The translations under genes and the position numbers were made by a program. A stretch of DNA of 64,000 bases from Campylobacter sp. 19-13652 (GTDB lineage Bacteria > Campylobacterota > Campylobacteria > Campylobacterales > Campylobacteraceae): positions 868,001 through 932,000 of the forward strand of contig NZ_AP024713.1 of assembly GCF_019702925.1 (NCBI RefSeq), in the 5' to 3' direction. This document shows positions 53,255 through 61,942 of this stretch, one piece after another. The notes below the pieces were generated by a model. The model saw nothing but the letters and a program-made list of their open reading frames with translations. It did not search any database and was not told where the DNA came from. The stretch's first letter is position 1, and the number at the start of each line of letters is the position of its first letter.

Positions 53255-54937
53255 ATGAATATAAACTATGACACACTTGCTGATATTGGAATATGGGCAG
53301 TAAGGAGAGATTCTGGTGATTATGTATCAGATATTAGCAGAAGTGATTTCCTAAGAATAGGAGATATAATTGCGGGCAAAAAATTTAGTGCTTCACTTAA
53401 AGAAATGTTTGAAGCCACAAAAGAAGCTGGAGTAATTGTTTTTGCTTCAGAATTGTTAAAAAATTCAATACTAGAATCTCTTAGTCCAGAACAAATAAGA
53501 ACAGAATTATCAAATGCTACTGGTATAAATTTAAATGAACAAATAAAAAGTGGACAAAGTAAAGCAAACTACGCCGCAAAGCTAGCCTATAAAGCAATTA
53601 CTGGAGAAGAGTTAACAAGAGATATTATTGATAACGCATTAAGTAAATATCCAAAAATTGTAAGCAATGGCTTCTTTCAAGATTATTTATCATTACCAGA
53701 TAATTTAAAAGAGCTATATTATGCCACCACCCTCCCAGAACTACCAACACAAGAATTTACTCCATTAGATCAAACAGATGTATCAAAGTTATATGTAGGC
53801 ATATTTGGTAGAGCAAGTGAAGGAAGTGGCAATAAAGGATGGATAACATTCTCATCTGCTAATAAAGCAGATATGGCAAAAGTAGCTGATACTATGTTAG
53901 AAACTGATGCAGCTAGAACATACTTTGGAAATACACTAAATGATAACTTTGAGATGATTAAGTTTTTCTATGAGAATGTATTTAATAAAACCTACTCAGA
54001 TGCTTCAAAAGGTATGGAACTTGACAAAGATGGTATAGATGCTTGGGTTAATGAATTAAATAATGGAAAAAGCAAAGGTCATGTAATATCTGAGATATTA
54101 AAGACTGCTAGTTTGCCAGAACTAGCTCATCTAGATGCAGCTAAGTTATTTAATAATAAAGTGGTCCTTTCAAATAAAATAGCTGATAGTGTTGAAAGTG
54201 CTGATGTAAATAACCTTACTCCATTTGTAAATATTCTAAAGAGTGTACAGCCAGATACAAATGCAAGTGATATAAGTCAATTAATTAGTAATATGGGGTT
54301 AGTAGAAACTAATATTACTCAAACTGGTAGTTGGAGCATAGACGGTGATACACTAAATATATCTGAATCATTTGCTGGAGTAATTGAAGTAGATAAATTT
54401 CCAAAGCATATTGTAATAGGTGGGAAGGATATAACTGAAGATATAAATATCAATACCAATGAAGAGATTGTAAAAACTATTAATTATTATATTCCTAAAA
54501 TTATAAAATTAGAGAGAGATAGTATTAGCGAATTGGAAGGCATGGCGAGCTTTTTAGATCAGCTAAGCGATGAAGAGAGCAGGGAATATGAAAAGAAATT
54601 TACAATAGATGGTTATTATAAAGTACTTGATATATTTAAAGAAAATAATACGGCAAACTTTAATAGCTCTAAGATAAATAAACTTGCTTTTGCTGGAAGT
54701 GCTACTGATGATTTTGGTAAATTTGCGCTTTATATAGAAAGAGATGGATATGTAAGCGATGGTGGTTATGGCTACTCAGAAACTGGGGATATTTTAATAG
54801 AGAGAAAACATATGGCAGTTTTTGAAACAGAACAAGATCAAGATTGGTTTATAGAAACCCTTGAAGCAGTTTATAAAACCAATAATGTTAAAGAGCAATA
54901 TAATATGATTTTGGACGCTTTTAATTTTGGTGCTTAA
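53255..54937 (+). CDS. DUF4214 domain-containing protein, mosaic copy 2
   Basis: A 560-residue protein built like the upstream copy: an individual N-region (residues 1-156), a core (about 157-351) identical in DNA to copy 1 and carrying the DUF4214 pattern, and an individual C-region. The N- and C-regions of the two copies look like distant paralogues (AITGEEL / TATGELP in the N-region; FALYIERDGYV / PVLYIEKDGVV in the C-region), so the identical core stands out as recently copied. No signal peptide. AAAGGAGTTATT precedes the ATG. The 3' end meets aspC at a shared terminator. Confidence 0.8.
   Translation: MNINYDTLADIGIWAVRRDSGDYVSDISRSDFLRIGDIIAGKKFSASLKEMFEATKEAGVIVFASELLKNSILESLSPEQIRTELSNATGINLNEQIKSGQSKANYAAKLAYKAITGEELTRDIIDNALSKYPKIVSNGFFQDYLSLPDNLKELYYATTLPELPTQEFTPLDQTDVSKLYVGIFGRASEGSGNKGWITFSSANKADMAKVADTMLETDAARTYFGNTLNDNFEMIKFFYENVFNKTYSDASKGMELDKDGIDAWVNELNNGKSKGHVISEILKTASLPELAHLDAAKLFNNKVVLSNKIADSVESADVNNLTPFVNILKSVQPDTNASDISQLISNMGLVETNITQTGSWSIDGDTLNISESFAGVIEVDKFPKHIVIGGKDITEDININTNEEIVKTINYYIPKIIKLERDSISELEGMASFLDQLSDEESREYEKKFTIDGYYKVLDIFKENNTANFNSSKINKLAFAGSATDDFGKFALYIERDGYVSDGGYGYSETGDILIERKHMAVFETEQDQDWFIETLEAVYKTNNVKEQYNMILDAFNFGA
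53724..54308 (+). repeat. 585-bp exact repeat, copy 2 (DUF4214 core)
   Basis: Second copy, 2220 bases from the first, in direct orientation. Recombination between the two would delete one promoter-to-core segment plus the aspC fragment and leave a single in-frame hybrid gene. Confidence 0.95.
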
Positions 54938-54943
54938 TAAATT

Positions 54944-54974
54944 TTTTTGGTGTATCAAAAGAATACACCAAAAA
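54944..54974. terminator. Bidirectional terminator between DUF4214 copy 2 and aspC
   Basis: TTTTTGGTGTAT and ATACACCAAAAA make a perfect 12-bp stem around CAAAAGA. T-runs border it on both strands, which suits convergent genes. Confidence 0.85.
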
Positions 54975-54979
54975 TTAAA

Positions 54980-56146
54980 TCAGTACCCCCTAACAAATTC
55001 CGCTATTCGTGCTATTCCTGTTTCTATGCTATTCATATCAGTAGCAAAGCTCATTCTAAAATATCCATCCATTCCAAAGCCAACCCCTGGTACAGTTGCG
55101 ACTTGTGCTTTTTCTAGCATTGCATCGCAGAATTTCATACTATCAGGCTCTATGTCCTTACAATTTACAAACAGATAAAATGCTCCAGCAGGACTAGAAA
55201 CGCTTAAGCCATCAATCTTGTTTATTAGCTCTACTGCGCGGTTTCTGCGCTTTAAAAACTCAGCCTTCATCATCGCAATGTCAGCGTCTGCTTCGCCTAA
55301 AAGCACTGGTACAGCCCCAGCTTGTACAAGTGAGCTTATGTTACTAGTGCTTTGGCTTTGTAGCCTTTTTATTGCCTTTGCTAGGCTTTCATCTGGGATT
55401 GCCATATAGCCAAAGCGCCAGCCAGGCATAGCTCCGCACTTGCTTAAGCCATTTATAGTAACTGTTCTAGCATACATATCATCGCTTATGCTAGCTGCAC
55501 TTACAAACTCTCCATCAAAAACTAGCTTTTCATACATTTCATCGCTACTTATGATTATGTCTGTTCCTTTTAGCACTTCGGCTATCGCCTCTAGTTCAGC
55601 TTTTGTGTATACGGCGCCAGTTGGGTTTGTTGGGTGGTTTAGGCTTAGAATTTTTGTGCGCGGAGTTATCGCTTTTTCGATCTGTTCGGCTGTGATTTTA
55701 AAGCCACTTTTGTCGTCTGCTTCGACAAATACACTCACGCCACCACTATATTTTACCATTTCTGGATAGCTCACCCAGTAAGGTGAGGGGATTATAACCT
55801 CATCGCCTGGATTAAGCACTGCTTGAAAGAGGTTAAAAAGCGCATGCTTTGCACCTACTGTCGTGATGATTTGACTTGTGGCGTATTTAAGATTATTGTC
55901 TCGTTCTAGCTTTGTAGCGACAGCTTTTAAAACCTCATTTGTGCCTGGTACTGGGGTATATTTGGCGCAGCCTTTATTCATTGCGGCCATAACGGCGTCT
56001 TTGACTATTTGCGGGGTGTCAAAATCAGGCTCGCCTGCACTAAAGCTAATGACGTCAACTCCAGCCTCTCTTAGCTGTTTTGCTTTGGCTGTTATGGCTA
56101 TGGTTAGGCTCTCGCTTAGGGTGCTTATCCTTTGGCTGATTTGCAT
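54980..56146 (-). CDS. aspC: Aspartate aminotransferase
   Basis: A PLP enzyme of aminotransferase class I, interconverting aspartate and oxaloacetate with 2-oxoglutarate/glutamate. The 388-residue protein has SAGEPDFDTP near residue 36, NHPTNPTG near 168, SSDEMYEKLVF near 197, the PLP lysine in NGLSKCGAMPGWRFGY near 232 and the C-terminal substrate arginine in FRMSFAT near 366. It is the class-Ib type common in epsilonproteobacteria. It is convergent with the DUF4214 gene and stands about 90 bases downstream of speA on the same strand. Confidence 0.95.
   Translation of the reverse strand: MQISQRISTLSESLTIAITAKAKQLREAGVDVISFSAGEPDFDTPQIVKDAVMAAMNKGCAKYTPVPGTNEVLKAVATKLERDNNLKYATSQIITTVGAKHALFNLFQAVLNPGDEVIIPSPYWVSYPEMVKYSGGVSVFVEADDKSGFKITAEQIEKAITPRTKILSLNHPTNPTGAVYTKAELEAIAEVLKGTDIIISSDEMYEKLVFDGEFVSAASISDDMYARTVTINGLSKCGAMPGWRFGYMAIPDESLAKAIKRLQSQSTSNISSLVQAGAVPVLLGEADADIAMMKAEFLKRRNRAVELINKIDGLSVSSPAGAFYLFVNCKDIEPDSMKFCDAMLEKAQVATVPGVGFGMDGYFRMSFATDMNSIETGIARIAEFVRGY
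54989..55246 (-). repeat. aspC 3' end, source or sister of the upstream fragment
   Basis: The part of the intact aspC gene that is also present at 52817-53074 (about 98% identical, same orientation, offset 2172 bases). Confidence 0.9.
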
Positions 56147-56234
56147 TTGTGTCCTTTAGTTGGATTTTTATTATTTTATCAAATTTTAGGCTAAATTTAT
56201 AATAAATTTAGCCATTGTTTATATTTTAGTCGCT

Positions 56235-58070
56235 TTACTGTATCGTTTTTAAATAACTGTTGTCGTTTAAGAATAGATAAAGCTCGCCTAGAATTTGCTT
56301 TTTTTGCGTCTCGTTTATTAGCGTGCTTTTTTCCAGTCTTTCGTTTAGAGTGTCTTGGATTTCATAGATATCATAGTCTAAATCCTCCATTATATCCAGT
56401 ATAGACTGGCTTTCTAGTAGGTGAGCTATCTCGTAGCCACTTTCTGTGATTTCTATGGTAGCTTCGGTTGGGTGAGTGAATAGATTGTGTTTCATTCCAA
56501 GCACCTCCTGATACGCCCCCACTAGGAAAAATCCCAAAAAGTACTCTTCCTTTTCCAAATCCACATCGTGTAAAAATAGCGGATTTGTGTCCGCATTATA
56601 GGCTATTTCTCCGTCGCTATCGCAGGTAATATCCCACAGGCTGGCTGCTAGAGTAGCTGGTTCGTTTAGTTTATCAAGTGGCATTATAGGAAAGTTCTGC
56701 TTTAGCCCCCAAAAATCTGGCAGGCTTTGAAACATAGAAAAATTTATCAAATACCGCTCTTGTACCTGTTTTTGAATTTTAAGTAGCTCATACGAGTTCG
56801 CTTTGCTACCTAGCATCGCAAGTGCCTTTTTGCCCACTAGATAGACTAGTACTTCGGCGTTTGAGCGGTCTTGCAAGTCCACATAGCCTAGGTCAAAAAG
56901 CGTTAGCACGCTCTCAAGATGATGAAGTGCGTCGTGCAGATACTCCATTGCATTGCTTGGTTTTATGTTTGCATGCAGGTCTACAAGCTCTGTGATAAGC
57001 TGTGGGTTTTTTTTCTTTAAATTTAGCTTGTCCTCGCTATACTCTTGGCTAAAAAGCTCGAGCACGGGCGCTATTAGCACAGCGTGGCTTGCGCTTACGA
57101 AGCGTCCGCTTTCGATGAAAATATCTGGTTCTGGCTCAGATTTTTGCGTGGCTATGGTTTTAAGCAGATATACGACGTCGTTTGCGTACTCGTTTAGGGT
57201 GTAGTTTCGGTTTACGACCTCTTTAAACTGACTATACTCTATCGCAAGTCCGCCTCCAAGATTTATCGCTTTTAAATTTACCGCGCCCATTTTTCTTAGC
57301 TCTGCGTAGATGTTACCAGCTTCGACCAAGGCCTTTTTAAGTGGCTGGATTTCGGTGATTTGGCTGCCGATGTGAAAGTGTATCATCGTAAATTGCTCGA
57401 TTAAGCCAGCTTTTTTAAGCAAATTTATCGCTTCAATTAGCTCTGTGGCGGTTAGCCCAAATTTAGAGTGTATGCCGCCGCTTTTTGCCCAGATGCCGCT
57501 ACCTGCGCTGTGTAGGCGTATGCGTAGGCCGATATTTGGCTTTGGTGCAAAGCGTTCCTTTGCCGTGCTAATAATCGCTTCAAGCTCGCCAAGTCCCTCT
57601 ATAGTAAGCGTGATATTATGCCCCATTTCAGCAGCGATAAAGCCTATGTTGATTAGCTCCTTGTCTTTAAAGCCATTTACCGTTATGGGTGCGCCGTCGT
57701 TATTGTGCGCCATTGCTAGCAGTAGCTCAGCCTTACTGCCAGCTTCTAGCCCGTAGTTGTAGGGCTTGCCTAGGCGGACAATGTTTTTGACAAAGCCTGG
57801 ATATTGATTTACCTTTAGCGGATAGACGGCGTTAAATTTACCCTCGTAGCCAAACTCCTTTTTTGCCTTGTTAAAGCTGGTATAAATTTGAGATATTTGC
57901 TTTTTTATTAGGTGCGGAAAACGCAGTAGTAGCGGACCTCTATAGCCTTGATTTCTTATGTCTTTTACTATGTCAATTATCGCTGGTGTGCTGTCGCTAT
58001 TTATGCAGATTTTACCGCTTTCTATCTTGAAATTTCCATCGCCCCATATACTAAGTCCATAATCATTCAT
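56235..58070 (-). CDS. speA: Biosynthetic arginine decarboxylase
   Basis: Decarboxylates arginine to agmatine for polyamine synthesis. The 611-residue fold-type III PLP enzyme has the PLP lysine in YPLKVNQYPGF near residue 86, a glycine-rich phosphate loop INLGGGLAIEYS near 266, the HFHIGSQI stretch near 229 and a C-terminal cysteine-region part ending in a helical tail. Its length fits SpeA. The start overlaps the hisS stop by eight bases, so it is the last gene of a long minus-strand operon that matches C. jejuni order. Confidence 0.95.
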   Translation of the reverse strand: MNDYGLSIWGDGNFKIESGKICINSDSTPAIIDIVKDIRNQGYRGPLLLRFPHLIKKQISQIYTSFNKAKKEFGYEGKFNAVYPLKVNQYPGFVKNIVRLGKPYNYGLEAGSKAELLLAMAHNNDGAPITVNGFKDKELINIGFIAAEMGHNITLTIEGLGELEAIISTAKERFAPKPNIGLRIRLHSAGSGIWAKSGGIHSKFGLTATELIEAINLLKKAGLIEQFTMIHFHIGSQITEIQPLKKALVEAGNIYAELRKMGAVNLKAINLGGGLAIEYSQFKEVVNRNYTLNEYANDVVYLLKTIATQKSEPEPDIFIESGRFVSASHAVLIAPVLELFSQEYSEDKLNLKKKNPQLITELVDLHANIKPSNAMEYLHDALHHLESVLTLFDLGYVDLQDRSNAEVLVYLVGKKALAMLGSKANSYELLKIQKQVQERYLINFSMFQSLPDFWGLKQNFPIMPLDKLNEPATLAASLWDITCDSDGEIAYNADTNPLFLHDVDLEKEEYFLGFFLVGAYQEVLGMKHNLFTHPTEATIEITESGYEIAHLLESQSILDIMEDLDYDIYEIQDTLNERLEKSTLINETQKKQILGELYLFLNDNSYLKTIQ

Positions 58071-59304
58071 CGCAAAACTCCTGTACTAAAGTATCAAATT
58101 TAATCCGTCGCTCATCGCCATTTATTAGATTTTTTACCCAAGCCTGTTCGCTTCTAGCTTCATCCTCGCCTATGATTAGAGCGTATTTAAAGCCGCCATT
58201 ATTTGCAGCTTGTAGGTGCTTTGCTAGCTTGCGTGGCTCGTAGCAAGATACAGCCTTTACACTTTTTCGTAGGCGGTTTGCAAGGCTAAATGCAAGAGGG
58301 ATAAATTCATCATCAAGCGAGCCTACATACACACCATTTGGCATTGTAGATGTTTCTTGCTTTAGCGCCATTATTGCCATAAGGCGTTCTATACCCATGG
58401 CAAAGCCCACGCCATAACTAGCCCTGCCGCCTAGGTACTCCACAAGTCTATCGTAGCGTCCTCCGCCAGTTACCGCACTTTGGGCGCCTATCTCATCGCT
58501 TACAAACTCAAACGCCGTCTTGCAGTAATAATCAAGCCCTCGTACAAGCCTCGCGTCTAGCTCATACTCCACGCCATTTTGGCGCAAAATATCCTGCAAA
58601 AGCGCAAAATCAGTGCGCGCCTCATCACCTAGGCTGTCTGTGATAAGCGGTGCATTTGCGTAGATTATCTGGCAGCTTTCGTTTTTGCAATCAAGCACGC
58701 GGATGGGATTAGTCTGCTTGCGGCGCTTGCAGTCCTCGCAGATATGCGCGTCGTTTGCGTCTAAAAAGCTAATTAGCCTTTTTTTATACTCTGCCATGTC
58801 GCTGGCTGTGCCTAGGGAGTTTAGCTTTAGAGTAGTTTTTATTTCAAGGCTTTTTAGAATTTCATAAGCCATTGTGATGATGTTTGCGTCCTCGTATACG
58901 CTACCCTCGCCAAAACATTCCACGCCAAACTGATGAAACTCTCTAAGTCGCCCTTTTTGCGGGCGTTCGTATCGAAACATGCTCCCAGCATAGCACCATC
59001 GATGTACGCCGCCAGCACGGTCTAGCTTTGCCTCTATAAATGCGCGCACGACCCCAGCCGTACCCTCAGGGCGCAAGCATACGTCATTTCCGCCTTTATC
59101 CTCAAACTGATACATCTCTTTGCCCACTATATCGCTACTCTCGCCCACGCTTCGGCGAAATAGCGAAGTTGCCTCAAGGTGCGGAGTATGGATACTTTCA
59201 TAGCCATATTTGGCTGCGATTTTGGTGCAGGTTTTGATTACTTTTTCATAAAGTATGCTAGTGGGTGGCAGTAAATCTTTCATGCCTCTAAGTGCTGTTA
59301 TCAT
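58063..59304 (-). CDS. hisS: Histidyl-tRNA synthetase
   Basis: A class II synthetase of 413 residues that charges tRNA-His. Motif 1 lies near residues 42-55, motif 2 is FRYERPQKGRLREFHQFG near 110-127, the histidine-specific RGLDYY lies near 260 and motif 3 is YGVGFAMGIERL near 299. The C-terminal anticodon-binding domain covers about 325-413. It overlaps tmk by four bases and speA by eight. Confidence 0.96.
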   Translation of the reverse strand: MITALRGMKDLLPPTSILYEKVIKTCTKIAAKYGYESIHTPHLEATSLFRRSVGESSDIVGKEMYQFEDKGGNDVCLRPEGTAGVVRAFIEAKLDRAGGVHRWCYAGSMFRYERPQKGRLREFHQFGVECFGEGSVYEDANIITMAYEILKSLEIKTTLKLNSLGTASDMAEYKKRLISFLDANDAHICEDCKRRKQTNPIRVLDCKNESCQIIYANAPLITDSLGDEARTDFALLQDILRQNGVEYELDARLVRGLDYYCKTAFEFVSDEIGAQSAVTGGGRYDRLVEYLGGRASYGVGFAMGIERLMAIMALKQETSTMPNGVYVGSLDDEFIPLAFSLANRLRKSVKAVSCYEPRKLAKHLQAANNGGFKYALIIGEDEARSEQAWVKNLINGDERRIKFDTLVQEFCDE

Positions 59305-59882
59305 AGCTTTTCCTTTATAAATTTAATTATTTTTTTATTTATGCTTTCCGCTGGTTCGCTTGCGTCTATTGTTATATAGGGTAGGGCGAGCGCTTGTGTG
59401 GCTAGGAGCATGTTTTTTTGAATTTGCATTAGATATTCTAGCCCTCTGCTTTCTATTGCGTCTATGCACCCTCTATTTGCCAGCCTAGTGGCTAAAAGCT
59501 CTTTATTGGCAAGCAAAAGCACCACAATATCAGGTAGATTATCACCTAAGGCTAGGCGATTTAGCTCGATTAGTTTTTCAAGGCTTAGTTTATTCATCGC
59601 ATATGCTATGCCTGAGATTAGTCCTCTATCGCTTAAGATTAGCTTGTCTTTATGCGCAGATAAAATTTCCTTTGCATGCTGAGCTCGATCAGCTAAAAAC
59701 AAAAACATCTCAGCCGTACTATCAAGCCTAAACTCTCCTCCTAAAAGCATATCCCTAAGCCGCTCTCCTAAAGCCGTTGCGCCTGGTTCTTTTGTGATTA
59801 TGACGTCTTTAAATTTATTAGCGCTTAGAGATATTTGTGTGCTTTTGCCTACGCCGTCAATACCCTCAAAAAGCACTATCAT
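59301..59882 (-). CDS. tmk: Thymidylate kinase
   Basis: Phosphorylates dTMP to dTDP. The 193-residue protein has the P-loop [10 protein letters not shown] at residues 6-15, [14 protein letters not shown] near 31 and the DRX motif FLADRAQH near 68. It overlaps coaD and hisS by four bases each, so translation is probably coupled along the operon. Confidence 0.95.
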   Translation of the reverse strand: MIVLFEGIDGVGKSTQISLSANKFKDVIITKEPGATALGERLRDMLLGGEFRLDSTAEMFLFLADRAQHAKEILSAHKDKLILSDRGLISGIAYAMNKLSLEKLIELNRLALGDNLPDIVVLLLANKELLATRLANRGCIDAIESRGLEYLMQIQKNMLLATQALALPYITIDASEPAESINKKIIKFIKEKL

Positions 59883-60361
59883 GCCTGCACCTCTTGCGTG
59901 CTAAGTAGTGGCAAAATCGCTTCTGGGACTAGTTTGCTAGCATCGCCTTGGTGGGTGATTATGTTTCTTACTATGGTGCTTGAGATGAAGGCGTTTTTTA
60001 AATTTGGCATGAGGTAAATCGTCTCTAGCTCATCCCAAAGGCTTGCATTTGTGTAGCCAATCTGTAGCTCATACTCAAAATCACTTACCGCTCTAAGCCC
60101 TCGCACACAGACATTTATGCCAGCTTCTTTTGCAAAATCTACGAGTAAATTTTCAAAGCCAACTACCCTAACACCCTTTAAATGTGCGCATGCAAGCTTA
60201 GCCATTTCTATACGCTTATTTAGGCTGTAAAGCGGCTTTTTGCCAGCACTTACTGCCACGGCTACGACCACTTTTCCAAAGAGATTGACCGCTCTTTCAA
60301 TTATATCCATATGACCGTTTGTAATAGGATCAAAAGTCCCAGGATAGATGCACTCTTTCAT
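59879..60361 (-). CDS. coaD: Phosphopantetheine adenylyltransferase
   Basis: Makes dephospho-CoA from 4'-phosphopantetheine and ATP. The 160-residue nucleotidyltransferase has [19 protein letters not shown] at residues 6-24 with the T/HxGH motif, the [12 protein letters not shown] segment near 89-100 and the closing ISSTIVRNI near 128. It follows ubiX with no gap and overlaps tmk by four bases. Confidence 0.96.
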   Translation of the reverse strand: MKECIYPGTFDPITNGHMDIIERAVNLFGKVVVAVAVSAGKKPLYSLNKRIEMAKLACAHLKGVRVVGFENLLVDFAKEAGINVCVRGLRAVSDFEYELQIGYTNASLWDELETIYLMPNLKNAFISSTIVRNIITHQGDASKLVPEAILPLLSTQEVQA

Positions 60362-60943
60362 TTAATTTTCCTCTTGCCATCTTTTATAAATTTGATTTTT
60401 TACCCCAGCTAGATCAAGCCACCGCCCAGCGATAAAGTCCGCATTAGGGCTTTTGCTGTATGTTTGCGCAAGTGGCGGTGCGATTATGGCGCCTAACTCA
60501 CTAAGGGTGCAAAGCTGGCGTAATAAAAGCGTAGACAGCGGCATTTCGCGCACTCCTAGTACTAGCGGCTTTCGCTCTTTTAGAGCTACTGCGGCTGTGC
60601 GAGTTATTAGCGTATCGCTAAAGCCAGCGTAAATTTTTGCAATCGTATTTGCTGAAGCTGGCGCAATGATAAAAGCATCCGTGCCGTAGCTTCCACTGCT
60701 TACAGCAGCCGCTAGATCTCGCTCATCATGGATGATTGCACCATTTTGCTCTAAAATCTCGATAGCTTCATTTAAGCTTGAGGTGTTTAATAAATTTAAA
60801 GCATTTTTTTCATTTTCTATTACAGATTTTGCGCCGCTGCTTATACAAACGTGTGTTTTTGCCTTGCATTTTAGGGCACAAAATGCCGTATAAAGCCCAA
60901 AAATCGCACCGCTAGCACCAGTTATACCTATAAAAATTTTCAC
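60362..60943 (-). CDS. ubiX: Flavin prenyltransferase UbiX
   Basis: Prenylates FMN to give the cofactor of UbiD-type decarboxylases. The 193-residue flavoprotein has the N-terminal FMN loop IGITGASGAIFGLY (residues 5-18), SSGSYGTDAFIIAPASANTIAKI near 86-108 and the substrate-site REMPLSTLLLRQL near 136. It overlaps flgA by four bases and abuts coaD. No ubiD gene is in the window. Confidence 0.94.
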   Translation of the reverse strand: MKIFIGITGASGAIFGLYTAFCALKCKAKTHVCISSGAKSVIENEKNALNLLNTSSLNEAIEILEQNGAIIHDERDLAAAVSSGSYGTDAFIIAPASANTIAKIYAGFSDTLITRTAAVALKERKPLVLGVREMPLSTLLLRQLCTLSELGAIIAPPLAQTYSKSPNADFIAGRWLDLAGVKNQIYKRWQEEN

Positions 60944-61818
60944 TGCAATATAGCCTTTTTGGCTGAGATTATGCTCGCTTTAAAAATTTTATGCTCTTTG
61001 TTTTCTACTTTTATTATATCGCCCAAATTTCCGCCCTCAAGTGCACGTACTGGTATACTAAGACTCACACCATCCTCTGTAATAAGCCCCTCAAGAGTGC
61101 TTCCTTTTTTTACAAGGCTTGAGTTTGTGATAAATTGATAGTTTAGTATCTCAGATGGTTTGATTGCGCGCTTTGCTATGATTTTTGAGTTTGGAAAGTG
61201 CGTGAGAGTGCCTGGTTTAAATTTATCAAAATCAATTCTCGTGCTTTTTGTTTGAAGTGGGTTTATGAGGCTTTTTGATGCTATGGGCGCAGTGGCTATA
61301 AGGGCTGGCATGGTTGCTTTAAAAGCGTAAGAAAAGCCTATAATCTTTTGTTCTGCACTATCATTTTGCAATATCGCTCTAAAGCCACCTGTGCTAAGTT
61401 TTGCCTGATTTAGCAGGATTTGTGCTAGATGGTAGCTAGAAAAGTCTTTTGGCAGTTTTGTGGCTGGAGAGATTGTGATATTTGTGATGTCGATGCCGTC
61501 AAATCGCAGGCTAAGCTCATAAAGTAGTGAGGCTTGAATTTGATCGAATAAGCCGCAGTTTTTTATAAATGAGATATGTGAAAATCCGTTTGGCGTAAAG
61601 CTTTTAAAGTGTGATTTTAGTATGGAATTTAGCTCACTTGATTTTATTTTAGCTGCTTTATTTGCACCTAGATTTAATATCTCCTCGTCCTCGCCAAAAA
61701 AGCCTAAGGTAGATAAGGTTATACTACTGTCTAAAATGCAATAAACTGGTTTAATTCTAACTTTATCATCTGCATTTAGGAATGTGAAAAAAAATATTGA
61801 AATTAAAAAAGTAAGAAT
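60940..61818 (-). CDS. flgA: Flagellar P-ring assembly chaperone FlgA; no normal start codon
   Basis: A periplasmic protein that helps FlgI form the P-ring. The C-terminal 130 residues show the SAF/FlgA pattern: RAIKPSEILNYQFITNSSLVKKGSTLEGLI, then VRALEGGNLGDIIKVEN. The N-terminus is a Sec-type hydrophobic stretch (ILTFLISIFFFTFLNA) directly behind the tRNA-Gly gene. Between the tRNA and this signal there is no ATG, GTG or TTG in frame. The bound given uses ATT at 61818, whose first base is the last base of the tRNA; it is only a placeholder. The frame runs back through the tRNA to an ATG at 61935, but that lies upstream of the expected transcript start. Confidence 0.8.
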   Translation of the reverse strand: MLTFLISIFFFTFLNADDKVRIKPVYCILDSSITLSTLGFFGEDEEILNLGANKAAKIKSSELNSILKSHFKSFTPNGFSHISFIKNCGLFDQIQASLLYELSLRFDGIDITNITISPATKLPKDFSSYHLAQILLNQAKLSTGGFRAILQNDSAEQKIIGFSYAFKATMPALIATAPIASKSLINPLQTKSTRIDFDKFKPGTLTHFPNSKIIAKRAIKPSEILNYQFITNSSLVKKGSTLEGLITEDGVSLSIPVRALEGGNLGDIIKVENKEHKIFKASIISAKKAILQ

Positions 61819-61892
61819 GGAGCGGGAAACGAGATTCGAACTCGCGACCCCAACCTTGGCAAGGTTGTGCTCTACCCCTGAGCTATTCCCGC
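61818..61892 (-). tRNA. tRNA-Gly (anticodon GCC)
   Basis: A complete 75-base cloverleaf with encoded CCA. The acceptor stem GCGGGAA/TTCCCGC, D-arm GCTCAGGGGTAGAGC, anticodon arm CAACCTTGCCAAGGTTG with GCC in the loop, and T-arm GCGAGTTCGAATCTCGT all pair. The discriminator base is U. Confidence 0.97.
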
Positions 61893-61913
61893 AATTGTCA
61901 AATTGAAGTCGGC

Positions 61914-61942
61914 ATTTTAGCAATTTTTGCTCCATTTGTCAA
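61914..61942 (-). promoter_or_regulatory. Promoter of tRNA-Gly
   Basis: On the minus strand TTGACA (61942-61937), a 17-base spacer, then TAAAAT (61919-61914). This is a near-consensus -35/-10 pair, unusual for Campylobacter, and puts the transcript start near 61907, about 15 bases before the tRNA. The tRNA and flgA operon may both depend on it. Confidence 0.7.

Noticed and set aside
61819-61935. N-terminal extension of flgA from ATG 61935 through tRNA-Gly
   Set aside because: The translated tRNA gives a familiar artefact (NSSGVEHNLAKVG), and this ATG lies between the -35 and -10 boxes of the tRNA promoter, upstream of the expected transcript start.
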